Shown here one piece after another: positions 16,885-28,216 of a DNA stretch of 64,000 nt. The stretch is from 40CM-2-70-7 sp035631315. Its GTDB lineage: Bacteria > Gemmatimonadota > Gemmatimonadetes > Gemmatimonadales > GWC2-71-9. Under the pieces are notes generated by a model, which saw only the letters and a program-made list of their open reading frames with translations, ran no database searches and had not been told where the DNA came from. Position 1 is the first letter of the stretch. Every line of letters begins with the position of its first letter. The position numbers and the translations under genes are program-made. The stretch lies in assembly GCA_035631315.1 (NCBI GenBank), contig DASQIZ010000013.1:1-64000 (forward strand). The letters run 5' to 3'.

Positions 16885-19800
16885 CCCGAACTCCCCAGGG
16901 CCACCGTCCCCTTCCGTTCCTGCTTGCCCCAGCCACGGGCGGTCCCCTGGATCGCCGCCAGGACGCTCTTCACCACCACCCAGTACATGACCTGCCGGTA
17001 GGCGAACCGCTGGATCAGGATCAGCCAGGCCAGTGACCGGTCCTCGTCGGGCTCCATGAGCAGCGCAATGACCGCCGCCAGGAAGTCGACCGACAGGAAA
17101 ATCGAGTAGAAGAACACCACTTGCTCGAGCGTCTGGTAGGCGTATTCCGGCCCGTGCTGCACCCAGTTCTGATAGACTTTGCCGAGCGAGTACAGGAACA
17201 TCAGGTCGGCGACCGGTGAGATGAACGGGAAGAGCAGCTGGAAAATCCAGATGTTCGCGAGCCCGACAAATCCGAACATGCCGAAGCGGGGCCGCAGCAG
17301 CGCGTATTTGTGCTTCCACGCGCACTGCAAGGTGCCGAAACTCCAGCGGAAGCGCTGCTTGGCGAGACCGCGCAAGGTGTCGGGCGCCTCGGTATACGCC
17401 GTCGCCCGGTCGGCGTACGCGATCTGCCATCCCTGCTCCAGGATGGTCATCGTCAGATCCTGATCCTCGGCCAGCGTCTGGCTCGAAAACCCGCCCGACT
17501 GAAGAATGAGATCCTTTCGCCACGCCCCGATCGCCCCGGGCACCACCGTGATGCAGTTGAGCAGCGAGAAGGCCCGGCGATCGATGTTCTGGCTGGTCAC
17601 GTATTCCACGGCCTGCCAGCGGGTCACGATGTTGATCCGGTTTCCGACCTTCGCGTTCCCCGCGACCGCGCCGACCTTGGGATCGGCGAGGGGTTTGATG
17701 AGCGCCGCGATCGCGCCCGGGGGGAAGAGCGTGTCGGCATCGAGCGCGACGATGACATCACCCGAAGACCGTTCGAGACCGAAATTCAGCGCGCTCGCCT
17801 TCCCGCCATTCGGTTTCCGGAAGAGTTTGACGCGTGGGTCGTTGCCGAACTCCTCCCGGACCACGTCCGAGGTGCGGTCAGGCGACCCGTCATCCACCAC
17901 CAGCACCTCCAGCCCTTTGTAGCCCTGATCGAGAACGGTCCGCACCGTCCGGCACACCACCCGGTCTTCGTTGTAGGCCGGGACAATCACCGTGACGGAG
18001 GGTTGGTAGTCCTCCGCGGCCGGGGTCGGACGCTGGTGCCGGCGGGCGTACCGCTGGCGGGCCGCCAGCGCGAGAATTACGGCGAGGCGGGCCATGCCGA
18101 TGGCCATGGCGACGAGGAAGACGGCGTGCATGGTGAGCTCGATGCGCGCCAGCACCGTGTACGACGTCAATTCGACGAAGTGCCGGAACGTCGACCCCTT
18201 CGGCAACGGTGCCATCGCCTGCGTCGTGGACACCCCGGCAAGCGCCGTGACCGTCGTGAACGCGTATCCGCGCGCGCGGATCGAGTCGATCAGCGGTCCC
18301 AGAGCGGCGACGGTCTGACTCCGGTCCCCGCCGCCGTCGTGCAGCAAGATGATGTTGCCGCGGTCCAGCTGCTTCAGCGTGCTGTCGATGATCGTCTGGG
18401 TCCCCGGAGAGGACCAATCGGACGGATCGATGTGAAGCCCGACGGTGATGTAGCCGAGCTCCTGGCCGATCGAGACAGGCACGAGCTCGTCAGGGGTGGT
18501 CGGTTCCGCGTCTCCGAAATACGGAGGCCGCCACAGCGCGGTCCGGCGATCCAGAAATGCTTCGAGCAGGCGTTCGGTGGCCGAAAGCTCGAGCCGGGTG
18601 GTCCGGCGGCCGACCAGCGCCAGGTTCGGGTGGGTGTACGTGTGATTCCCGATTTCCATCCCCTCGGCCAGCTCCCGGCGGAGCAGGTCGCCATGGATGG
18701 CGGCGTTCTCGCCGATCACAAAGAACGTCGCCGTGATCCCCCGCGACTCGAGCGTGTCGAGGATCATCGGCGTCCACTTGCCGTCGGGACCGTCGTCGAA
18801 CGTGAACGCCACGGCGTGTTTCCGCCGTCCGTAGCGCCGGATCACATAGGTCGACGGCGTCTGCGTCACCACCTCTCCGGTCACGGTCTTCGTGACGGAG
18901 TCGATGGTCATCGTCCGCTGGCCGAGGGTCGGCTCTGCCACCATCCGGAGGATTTCGCCGGTGCCGATGAAGTTCACGTCGTAGCCGATCCGCATCGTAT
19001 CCATCGGCGCCGGATCAGCGGCCAGCCCGTCCCGGTGCAGCACATTCCAGAGTGAGGGATCCTCGGCGCCCAGGCGCCAGATGCCGACGCCCGCGACTCC
19101 CCGTCCGAGCGCGTACCTGATCTCGTTCCAGGCGGTCGGCGCATCCAGGTACCAGACAATGCTCGTGACTGAATCCTTGTCATCCCAGCTGAAGGTCGGA
19201 TTCAGCGCGTCCCGGTCCATCGAAGGTTGGAGATTGTTGTCCCGCGCCAGCTGCATCACGTCCTGAAAGGTGAGCTCCGTCGCGCTTTCGGATGTGTCGG
19301 ACCATTGGTAGCCGTATTGTCCGATCCCGACGATGATCTTGCGTGCCGGGATGCGACGGAGGGTACGCTCCAGGTTGTTCTCGAACCAGTGCTGGCTCGC
19401 GATGGGACCGGGATCGTCCGATGGATCGTGCTCGTCGTAATCCATCAGGAAGATCTTGTCGTCGACCTTGGCGTACGCCTCGAGAGGCCAGGACGGATCA
19501 TCTCCGGGCACGGCCTGGGTCAGGAGCTTGTCCTTGGGAAGCTTTGCCAGGGCGCTCTTGAGCTGATGCAGGAAGGACAGCAGCAACGGGTGCATCGAGG
19601 AAGGAAGCTCTTCGAAATCGATCGTCACCCCCGCCAAGTCCAATGCGCTCACGGTGTCGACGATCATCTTGATGGCTCGCCGGCGGTAGGACGGGCGGCC
19701 GATCAGGGTGGACACCGCACCGGCATCGAACCCGTCACCCGTGGCGTTGGTCAGCATCATGAAGATGCCGGGCATGGGGGTCTTCGCCTGCTTCTGGTAG

Positions 19801-20348
19801 TAGAAGACGCTGTCCTTCACCTGGATGAGGAGCGGGAGCGAGTCCTTTCCGCGGTTCCGCACCAGCCCCCACTCCGCAACGATCCAGTCGATGTTGTTCT
19901 TGTTGGTGTCCAGCGAGACGCGGCTGTTATCGTCCCAATTGACGTAAAATCCAGCCACGATCGGGTCACTGGGCACCCGCTGCTTTACCGACGTATTGGA
20001 CGCCGACCTGCGGGTGTACATCTGCTCGAGACGTCGAGCCGGCGGCGCCGGATGCTGCTTCAGTTGCTCGAACAGCTTCTCCCGCTCCGCGACCCGCTCG
20101 CGTTCGGCCGCCACAGAAATGTTCTGGCGAATCTGCGGTCGCACCGCACGGGGCACCCGGCCGAGGGAGTCGGCCGCGGTCTGGCGGAGGGGCAAGTCCG
20201 GAAGGAGCGGAGGGATGATGAGGCCGGTAAGGACGAAAATCGCGGCGGCCAGGGTGATCGTGCCCAGCACCCAGGCCCCGAGCCGGACGTTGCGCCGCCG
20301 GCGTCCGGTGGGATCGAGGAACATCTGCGTCGACGAATGGGGTGTCAC
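16881..20348 (-). CDS. Three-domain membrane protein: GH18-like domain, NodB polysaccharide deacetylase and GT2 synthase
   Basis: 1155 residues. A short cytoplasmic N-terminus is followed by a membrane helix (about 25-50) and a GH18-like barrel (about 125-450) with the DxxGxxIDFEE active-site strand near residue 244. The NodB domain (about 515-700) has FTFDDGPD, NHTYTHPN and WRPPYFG. After a membrane helix near 740 comes a family-2 glycosyltransferase (about 785-1010) with VIVPAYNED, the VVDDGSPD and ALDADT acidic motifs, EDQD and QRFRW. Membrane helices close the protein. The GT2 part resembles synthases of beta-linked GlcNAc polymers (PgaC type), so one chain could polymerise, export, deacetylate and trim a polysaccharide. 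That job is inferred from domains. It lies 42 bases behind an outer-membrane protein gene on the same strand. Confidence 0.9.
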   Translation of the reverse strand: MTPHSSTQMFLDPTGRRRRNVRLGAWVLGTITLAAAIFVLTGLIIPPLLPDLPLRQTAADSLGRVPRAVRPQIRQNISVAAERERVAEREKLFEQLKQHPAPPARRLEQMYTRRSASNTSVKQRVPSDPIVAGFYVNWDDNSRVSLDTNKNNIDWIVAEWGLVRNRGKDSLPLLIQVKDSVFYYQKQAKTPMPGIFMMLTNATGDGFDAGAVSTLIGRPSYRRRAIKMIVDTVSALDLAGVTIDFEELPSSMHPLLLSFLHQLKSALAKLPKDKLLTQAVPGDDPSWPLEAYAKVDDKIFLMDYDEHDPSDDPGPIASQHWFENNLERTLRRIPARKIIVGIGQYGYQWSDTSESATELTFQDVMQLARDNNLQPSMDRDALNPTFSWDDKDSVTSIVWYLDAPTAWNEIRYALGRGVAGVGIWRLGAEDPSLWNVLHRDGLAADPAPMDTMRIGYDVNFIGTGEILRMVAEPTLGQRTMTIDSVTKTVTGEVVTQTPSTYVIRRYGRRKHAVAFTFDDGPDGKWTPMILDTLESRGITATFFVIGENAAIHGDLLRRELAEGMEIGNHTYTHPNLALVGRRTTRLELSATERLLEAFLDRRTALWRPPYFGDAEPTTPDELVPVSIGQELGYITVGLHIDPSDWSSPGTQTIIDSTLKQLDRGNIILLHDGGGDRSQTVAALGPLIDSIRARGYAFTTVTALAGVSTTQAMAPLPKGSTFRHFVELTSYTVLARIELTMHAVFLVAMAIGMARLAVILALAARQRYARRHQRPTPAAEDYQPSVTVIVPAYNEDRVVCRTVRTVLDQGYKGLEVLVVDDGSPDRTSDVVREEFGNDPRVKLFRKPNGGKASALNFGLERSSGDVIVALDADTLFPPGAIAALIKPLADPKVGAVAGNAKVGNRINIVTRWQAVEYVTSQNIDRRAFSLLNCITVVPGAIGAWRKDLILQSGGFSSQTLAEDQDLTMTILEQGWQIAYADRATAYTEAPDTLRGLAKQRFRWSFGTLQCAWKHKYALLRPRFGMFGFVGLANIWIFQLLFPFISPVADLMFLYSLGKVYQNWVQHGPEYAYQTLEQVVFFYSIFLSVDFLAAVIALLMEPDEDRSLAWLILIQRFAYRQVMYWVVVKSVLAAIQGTARGWGKQERKGTVALGSSG

Positions 20349-20390
20349 GGCGTAAAAACTAACGCCGGGACGGGCGCCGGGGGGACGCCG

Positions 20391-21158
20391 TCAAAGCTTG
20401 AAGCGATACCCCGTAATCATCTTCAGAATGAACCGGTCCGTACCGGGGGTAAGCCCGAACCCGGCGCCGAGGTTGAATTCCCAGTCGGGTGACAGGTTCA
20501 AGTCCAGCGCGGGGAAGATCTGTTGCTCCTGCTCGTTCAGCGGGTCGAACCCCGACAGGGGGCCGAGGGCCCCGTAGTACTCAAGGCCGAGCGTGACTTT
20601 CTCGGTGAAGTCGTAGGTCACGGAAACGTTCGGCGAGAACTCGAATCCCCTTCCGGCGTTTTCCCCGCGGAGGGATTTCTCGAGCGTCGGATCGACGGCC
20701 CAGTAGAGCTTCCCTGCACGCTGGTCGATGATGGGCCTGATCTCCCAGGTCCACGTGTCCGGAGAAAAGACCCGCCGCTGGTAGCCGATCTCCTGTGACA
20801 GGCTCACACCCACCGGCCAGTGCCAGCTCTCGGGGACGCGGAACCGCGGACGGATGTGGTCCCCGACCCAGTCCCACCCCTGCCCGGCCCGTGCGCTCGT
20901 GAAGATGTAGAAGCCGGTCTCGAACCACGGCGTGAAGCCGTGCGTGATCTCGACCGTCTCATGGAGTGCGTGTTGCGTCGGAAACATCCCGTCGACCACC
21001 GTCGCCCGGCCGTCGAACGTGAAGTTCGAATGCAGCTCGAGCATGGTGTGGTGGGGATCGACCAGGTCGGCGCCATACACCTGGATTTCGTAATTGTCCT
21101 GTGCGGATAACGACGCGGCACCGAGGACGGCGAGCGCGAGAACGGCGAAGGGTCGCAT
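20391..21158 (-). CDS. Predicted outer-membrane beta-barrel protein
   Basis: 255 residues from ATG 21158, chosen because the first 20 residues (MRPFAVLALAVLGAASLSAQ) form a signal peptide; the frame is open further upstream, but that part runs into the divergent MFS gene and looks random. The mature protein is full of alternating aromatic strands (TVEITHGFTPWFETGFYIF, GLEYYGALGPLSGF) and ends GYRFKL, as expected of a small outer-membrane barrel. I recognise no specific family. It precedes the GH18-NodB-GT2 gene on the same strand, so it could be the outer-membrane partner of that polysaccharide system; that link is only positional. Confidence 0.75.
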   Translation of the reverse strand: MRPFAVLALAVLGAASLSAQDNYEIQVYGADLVDPHHTMLELHSNFTFDGRATVVDGMFPTQHALHETVEITHGFTPWFETGFYIFTSARAGQGWDWVGDHIRPRFRVPESWHWPVGVSLSQEIGYQRRVFSPDTWTWEIRPIIDQRAGKLYWAVDPTLEKSLRGENAGRGFEFSPNVSVTYDFTEKVTLGLEYYGALGPLSGFDPLNEQEQQIFPALDLNLSPDWEFNLGAGFGLTPGTDRFILKMITGYRFKL

Positions 21159-21191
21159 GGTGCCAATAGTACGTGGCCGTCGGGGGGACCG

Positions 21192-22427
21192 TTGGCGGAT
21201 CGCTCCCTTGCCAACATCTTTCTGACGGTGACCACCCCCGTGACCGACTCGCGCGACCGCCGCGCCGCCGTTCTCGCCGGCTTCCTCGGCTGGACGCTCG
21301 ACGCCTTCGATTTCTTCCTGGTCGTGATGACGCTGACCGCCATCGCCCAGGAATTCCACAGGCCCGATGCCGCGATCGCCTGGTCCCTCACGCTGACCTT
21401 GCTCTGCCGCCCTGTCGGCGCGCTCATCTTCGGGCTCTTGTCCGACCGGTATGGACGCCGGATCCCGTTGATGATCAACCTGGTGTTCTATGCCCTGGTC
21501 GAGATCTTGACCGGCTTTTCCACCAGCTACGCCGCATTCCTGTTCCTGCGCGCCCTCTTCGGCATCGGGATGGGTGGGGAATGGGGCGTGGGCGCATCGC
21601 TGGTGATGGAGAAGGTGCCCGCCGAGCGCCGCGGATTCTATTCCGGATTGCTTCAACAGGGGTACGCGGCAGGGTATCTGCTGGCCGCACTCGCGTACGC
21701 CTTCGTATTCCCACGCTGGGGATGGCGTCCCCTCTTCTTCATCGGCGGTGCCCCGGCCCTGCTCGCGATCTTCGTTCGGGCGCAGGTGAAGGAGTCCGAG
21801 GTCTGGCTCAAGAAGCGCGAGCCCACCTGGAACCGCCTCGGCTCGACGCTCGCGAAGCAGGTACCGCTCTTCCTCTATCTCGTCGTCCTGATGGCGCTCA
21901 TGAACATGTCGTCGCATGGCACCCAGGACCTGTATCCCACCTTCCTTGAACGCGCCTGGGGTCTCTCCCCCGTGTCACGCTCCTGGGTCACCGTGGTGTC
22001 GATGGTCGGGGCGCTGACGGGAGGAATCCTCTTTGGCCATTGGTCGCAACACTGGGGCCGCCGGAAGACCATCATCGCGACCTTGTTGGGTGCGGTGGTC
22101 GTCATCCCGCTGTGGGCCTACGCGCCGTCACTATGGCTGTTGGTGGTGGGCGCGTTCCTGATGCAGTTCCTGGTGCAGGGCGCGTGGGGCGTGATTCCCG
22201 CGCACATCACGGAGCTCGTGCCCGATCAGGTACGCGGCGCCTTGCCTGGATTCGCGTACCAGTGCGGTGCCGCCATCGCCGGATTCATGCCCGGGCTCCA
22301 ACGACAAGTGGCGGGGACCCTCGGGTTCCCCGCCACCATGGCTCTTTCTGCCGGCGCCGCATTTGTGATCTGCGCCCTCGTCACTTCACTCGGGCGAGAA
22401 AAACGTGGCATCCTCTATGGTTCCTAG
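21192..22427 (+). CDS. MFS transporter, SHS (lactate/monocarboxylate) type
   Basis: About 411 residues with 12 predicted membrane helices. The MFS signature after helix 2 is LLSDRYGRRIPL, and WTLDAFDFFLVVM in helix 1 with GIGMGGEWGVGASL in helix 4 matches sialate/lactate-type proton symporters (SHS family). It probably imports a small organic acid such as lactate or pyruvate. The start is uncertain: TTG 21192 has a GGGGGG stretch four bases upstream, and GTG 21240 (MTDSRDRRAAVL) gives a more usual N-terminus. It is divergent from the barrel-protein gene. Confidence 0.85.
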   Translation: MADRSLANIFLTVTTPVTDSRDRRAAVLAGFLGWTLDAFDFFLVVMTLTAIAQEFHRPDAAIAWSLTLTLLCRPVGALIFGLLSDRYGRRIPLMINLVFYALVEILTGFSTSYAAFLFLRALFGIGMGGEWGVGASLVMEKVPAERRGFYSGLLQQGYAAGYLLAALAYAFVFPRWGWRPLFFIGGAPALLAIFVRAQVKESEVWLKKREPTWNRLGSTLAKQVPLFLYLVVLMALMNMSSHGTQDLYPTFLERAWGLSPVSRSWVTVVSMVGALTGGILFGHWSQHWGRRKTIIATLLGAVVVIPLWAYAPSLWLLVVGAFLMQFLVQGAWGVIPAHITELVPDQVRGALPGFAYQCGAAIAGFMPGLQRQVAGTLGFPATMALSAGAAFVICALVTSLGREKRGILYGS

Positions 22428-22449
22428 GCGTCTGTGCGTCCAGGCGTCT
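22426..22449. repeat. AGGCGTCT direct repeat between convergent genes
   Basis: AGGCGTCT is found at 22426-22433 and 22442-22449, separated by a related octamer (GTGCGTCC). The block fills the 29-base spacer between the MFS gene and the convergent M1 peptidase gene. It is one of several short-unit repeats in the window. Confidence 0.5.
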
Positions 22450-22456
22450 AGCCGTG

Positions 22457-24886
<2,430 letters not shown>

Positions 24887-24919
24887 GGAGACCTCGGTGA
24901 AGGTGTAAGTTCTGAGCCC

Positions 24920-25573
24920 ATGTTGGATACTCAAATTGAAGCATGCGTTGAATCGGTGGAATCTGCCGCCGATGCCCAGGCGGGAGGAGCACACCGCGTC
25001 GAGCTTTGCACAGGGCTGACCGTAGGCGGGACCACCCCCTCGCCCGAGACCATCGCCCGCGCCCGCGAGCGCCTGAAGATCGGTCTGTTCGTGCTGATCC
25101 GCCCCCGTGGCGGCGACTTCTGCTATACGCCTGAGGAGTACGAGACCATGGCCCGGGATGTTTTGAGGGCCAAGGAGCTCGGGGCCGACGGCGTGGTCAT
25201 CGGAGGCCTCACCAGGGACGGCGAAGTGGACCGGGACCGTATCCGGCGCCTGCTCGAGGCGGCCCATCCCCTCGCCGTGACGTTTCATCGCGCATTCGAC
25301 GCTTCACGAAATCTGGACGAGGCGTTGGATGTCGTTCAGGAACTCGGAGTTAAGCGCATCCTGACCTCGGGAGGCGCGGCGACGGCTGAGGAGGGGATCC
25401 CGGTGCTCAGGCGACTGGTCGGCAGGGCCGGCCCAGGCGGCCGGGTCTCGATCCTGGCCTGCGGGACAATCGGGGCGAATGCGCCAAGGATCATCCGGGA
25501 GACCGGGGTCAAGGAGATCCACATGCGCGGCACCCGACTCCGGGCGGTGGTCAACGCCCTCGCGGTGGCGTAG
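24920..25573 (+). CDS. cutC: CutC family protein
   Basis: 217 residues, somewhat short for CutC but with both ends conserved. The family marks are EACVESVESAADAQAGGA near the start, LIRPRGGDFCYTPEEY, VTFHRAFD and ILTSGG. The fold is a TIM barrel. CutC was named for copper homeostasis, but its biochemical role is not settled and it is a cytoplasmic protein. ATG 24920 is divergent from the M1 peptidase gene. A nucleoside-type MFS gene follows after 38 bases on the same strand. Confidence 0.9.
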   Translation: MLDTQIEACVESVESAADAQAGGAHRVELCTGLTVGGTTPSPETIARARERLKIGLFVLIRPRGGDFCYTPEEYETMARDVLRAKELGADGVVIGGLTRDGEVDRDRIRRLLEAAHPLAVTFHRAFDASRNLDEALDVVQELGVKRILTSGGAATAEEGIPVLRRLVGRAGPGGRVSILACGTIGANAPRIIRETGVKEIHMRGTRLRAVVNALAVA

Positions 25574-25611
25574 CTTCGCGGCGCACCGTCAACCCGAGCC
25601 GAGGGGACTTC

Positions 25612-26835
25612 GTGATCAAGACCAAGCTGTCGATAATGATGTTCCTTCAGTACTTCGTCTGGGGCACCTGGTTTGTGACCATGGGCACCTACCTGGGCCA
25701 GACCCTGCACTTCAGCGGCGGAGACATCGGGCTCGCGTACGGCACCACCGCCATCGCAGCCGTGGTCTCCCCCTTCTTCCTCGGGATCGTCGCCGACCGG
25801 TTCTTCGCCACCGAAAAGCTCCTGGCTCTGCTGCATATCGTCGGGGGTGCCCTGCTCTGGTACGCCTCGACCAAGACCAACTTCGGCGAGTTCTACCCGC
25901 TCCTCATTGCGTACGCCCTGTGCTACATGCCCACGCTGTCCCTCACCAACTCCATTTCGTTCCACCACGTCGAAAACCCGGCGAAGGACTTTCCGGTGAT
26001 CCGGGTCTGGGGCACCATCGGCTGGATCGTGGGATCGGGAGTGCTTGTCGGATTGCTGCTGCACGCCGAAGCCGCCGTCACGCCGTTCCAGATCGCGGCC
26101 GGCGCGAGCGTGCTGCTCGGGCTGTTCTCGTTCGCCCTGCCCCACACGCCGCCGAAGGCCGCGGGCGCGCCGTTCAGCGCGCGCGATGCGCTGGGGCTCG
26201 ACGCGCTGGTGCTCCTCAAGGATCGCGCGTTCCTCGCATTCGTCGTCTTCTCGTTCCTGCTGTGCATTCCCCTGCAGTTCTACTACGCGTTCGCCAACCT
26301 CTGGCTGTCGGACATTCACGCGCCGTCCCCGGCCGGCATTCAGAGTCTCGGTCAGGTCGGCGAAATCTTCTTCATGCTGGCGCTGCCCTTCCTGCTTCGG
26401 CGCTACGGCATCAAGAACATCCTGCTGGTCGCCATGGCGGCGTGGGGTGCGCGGTACCTCGCCTTTGCATACGGAAACGCCGGTTCGCTCATCACACTCG
26501 TGTTCCTCGGCATTATTCTCCACGGAGTCTGCTACGACTTTTTCTTCGTCTCAGGGCAGATCTACACGGATGAAAAGGCGGGACCGCGCATTCGCGGGGC
26601 GGCGCAGGGATTCATCAATCTGGTCACCAACGGCCTCGGCTACTTCATCGGGTCGTTCGCTTCCGGCAAGACCGCGGACGCCTTCAGTCATTGCGCCGAC
26701 GCCGCCAATCCGTGCGTCAACGTGATTCGCGATTGGCACGGGATCTGGCTGGTCCCCGCGGCCTGCGCCTTCCTCATCCTGATCGGATTCGCACTTGCCT
26801 TCCGGCCGCGCCTCCAGGCGTCACCGGCCATTTGA
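25612..26835 (+). CDS. MFS permease, nucleoside:H+ symporter (NHS/NupG-like) type
   Basis: 407 residues, about 12 membrane helices, from GTG 25612 with GAGGGG upstream. The N-terminus (IKTKLSIMMFLQYFVWGTWF) and the VRVWGTIGWIVGS-like segment (read VIRVWGTIGWIVGS here) are typical of NupG/XapB/YegT proteins that take up nucleosides. In sugar-using Bacteroidetes-like loci, relatives are often found beside Gfo/Idh/MocA genes and may carry other glycosides. Here a Tat-exported Gfo/Idh/MocA gene begins nine bases downstream, so the two are one unit. The substrate could be a nucleoside or a modified sugar. Confidence 0.88.
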   Translation: MIKTKLSIMMFLQYFVWGTWFVTMGTYLGQTLHFSGGDIGLAYGTTAIAAVVSPFFLGIVADRFFATEKLLALLHIVGGALLWYASTKTNFGEFYPLLIAYALCYMPTLSLTNSISFHHVENPAKDFPVIRVWGTIGWIVGSGVLVGLLLHAEAAVTPFQIAAGASVLLGLFSFALPHTPPKAAGAPFSARDALGLDALVLLKDRAFLAFVVFSFLLCIPLQFYYAFANLWLSDIHAPSPAGIQSLGQVGEIFFMLALPFLLRRYGIKNILLVAMAAWGARYLAFAYGNAGSLITLVFLGIILHGVCYDFFFVSGQIYTDEKAGPRIRGAAQGFINLVTNGLGYFIGSFASGKTADAFSHCADAANPCVNVIRDWHGIWLVPAACAFLILIGFALAFRPRLQASPAI

Positions 26836-26844
26836 GGAGCCGTC

Positions 26845-28188
26845 ATGTCCAAGCGTAAAGGCATCTCCCGTCGTCGTTTCGTCGGTGACGTCACCACCGC
26901 CGGCCTGTCCTTCACCATCGTCCCCCGGCACGTCCTCGGCCGCGGCTACCTCGCGCCGTCCGACAAGCTGAACGTCGGCTGCGTTGGGGGCGGCGGACGC
27001 GCGAAGGACGACATCGCGGGCGTCGCGCCCACCGAGAACATCTACGCCATCGCGGATCCCGATTGGGACAACGCGGCGGAGTCGTTCGCAAAATTCCCGC
27101 AGGCGAAGAAGTACAAGGACTACCGGGAGATGCTCGACAAGGAGAAGAGCATCGATGCCGTGATCGTGGCGTGCCCCGACCACAGCCACACGCCCGCGGC
27201 CCTCCTCGCCCTGAGGGCCGGCAAGCATGTCTATTGCGAGAAACCGCTCTGTCGCACCATGGGCGAGGTCCGCGCCCTGATGAAGGCCGCCGCCGAGCGG
27301 CCGCGGCTGGCGACGCAGATGGGGAATCAGGGACATGCGGGCGACGGGATCAGAACGATTCGCGAGTGGGTCGAGGCGGGACTGATCGGGACGGTACGTG
27401 AGGTGCACTTCTGGACCAACCGGCCGATCTGGCCGCAGGCCATCGACCGGCCCCTCCAAGAGTACTACGTCCCCTCGACCCTCGACTGGAACCTCTGGCT
27501 CGGCCCCGCGCCGGAGCGCCCCTACCATCCGTCGTACGAGCCGTTCAATTGGCGCGGCTGGTGGGATTTCGGCACCGGTGCCCTGGGTGACATGGCGTGC
27601 CACATCATGGATGCCGCCTACTGGACGCTCGATCTGGGCTACCCGACTCGCGTGATCGCCGAGACCACCGAGCAGTTCAAGGAGACGGCGCCGAAGAGCT
27701 CGCGGATCGAGTATCACTTCGCCGCCAAGGGCGCGCGCCCGGCCGTGACCTGCGTCTGGCGTGACGGCTCGCTGTATCCGCCACGGCCCGCCGAGGTTGC
27801 CGCCGGCCTGCCCTGGCCCCCTTCGGATGACGGTGGCTCATATTGGATCGGCGACAAGGGGAAGCTCATCGCCGGCACGTACGGTGGAAATCCTCAGCTG
27901 CTCGATCCGCAAGCGATGGCTGAGGTCACTGCACATCCGGTGGCGCAGAAGTATCCGCGGGTGGCCTCGGTGTACGCGGAGTGGCTCAACGCCGCCAAGG
28001 GGAACGGGAAGACGGGTTCGAGTTTCGACGGCTACGCGGGCCCGCTCACCTCGATGGTGCTGCTCGGCGACCTGGCGGTGCGGATGGCTGGCGCAATCGA
28101 CGTGAACCCGGCAACCGGGGACGTGACCACGTCGGGGATCCCGGCTGACTGGGTAACTCCGAGTTACCGGGCCGGCTGGAGCATGTGA
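26845..28188 (+). CDS. Tat-exported Gfo/Idh/MocA family oxidoreductase
   Basis: 447 residues from ATG 26845 (GAGGAG six bases upstream). The N-terminus has a twin-arginine signal, SRRRFVGDVTTAGLSFTIVP. The Rossmann domain follows (KLNVGCVGGGGRAKDD), then the family's EKPLC lysine segment (YCEKPLCRTMGE) and the C-terminal alpha/beta domain. These enzymes oxidise or reduce sugars and inositols with bound NAD(P). Export with a tightly bound cofactor fits Tat use, as in glucose-fructose oxidoreductase. It is co-transcribed with the NHS-type permease and converges on the fucosidase gene. The substrate is not evident. Confidence 0.9.
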   Translation: MSKRKGISRRRFVGDVTTAGLSFTIVPRHVLGRGYLAPSDKLNVGCVGGGGRAKDDIAGVAPTENIYAIADPDWDNAAESFAKFPQAKKYKDYREMLDKEKSIDAVIVACPDHSHTPAALLALRAGKHVYCEKPLCRTMGEVRALMKAAAERPRLATQMGNQGHAGDGIRTIREWVEAGLIGTVREVHFWTNRPIWPQAIDRPLQEYYVPSTLDWNLWLGPAPERPYHPSYEPFNWRGWWDFGTGALGDMACHIMDAAYWTLDLGYPTRVIAETTEQFKETAPKSSRIEYHFAAKGARPAVTCVWRDGSLYPPRPAEVAAGLPWPPSDDGGSYWIGDKGKLIAGTYGGNPQLLDPQAMAEVTAHPVAQKYPRVASVYAEWLNAAKGNGKTGSSFDGYAGPLTSMVLLGDLAVRMAGAIDVNPATGDVTTSGIPADWVTPSYRAGWSM

Positions 28189-28216
28189 CTAACCCCGGGC
28201 GTCAGCCCGGGGTTAG
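28189..28216. terminator. 12-bp perfect hairpin spanning two convergent stops
   Basis: CTAACCCCGGGC (28189-28200) is the exact reverse complement of GCCCGGGGTTAG (28205-28216), with loop GTCA. The plus-strand stop ends one base before it and the minus-strand TGA lies in the loop and arm. No T-run follows on either strand, so it is a possible bidirectional terminator or mRNA 3'-end stabiliser, not a classical intrinsic terminator. Confidence 0.6.

Noticed and set aside
17310..19055. 581-codon plus-strand frame opposite the GH18-NodB-GT2 gene
   Set aside because: Shadow of a gene with clear catalytic motifs; no signal, fold or motif visible in the translation.
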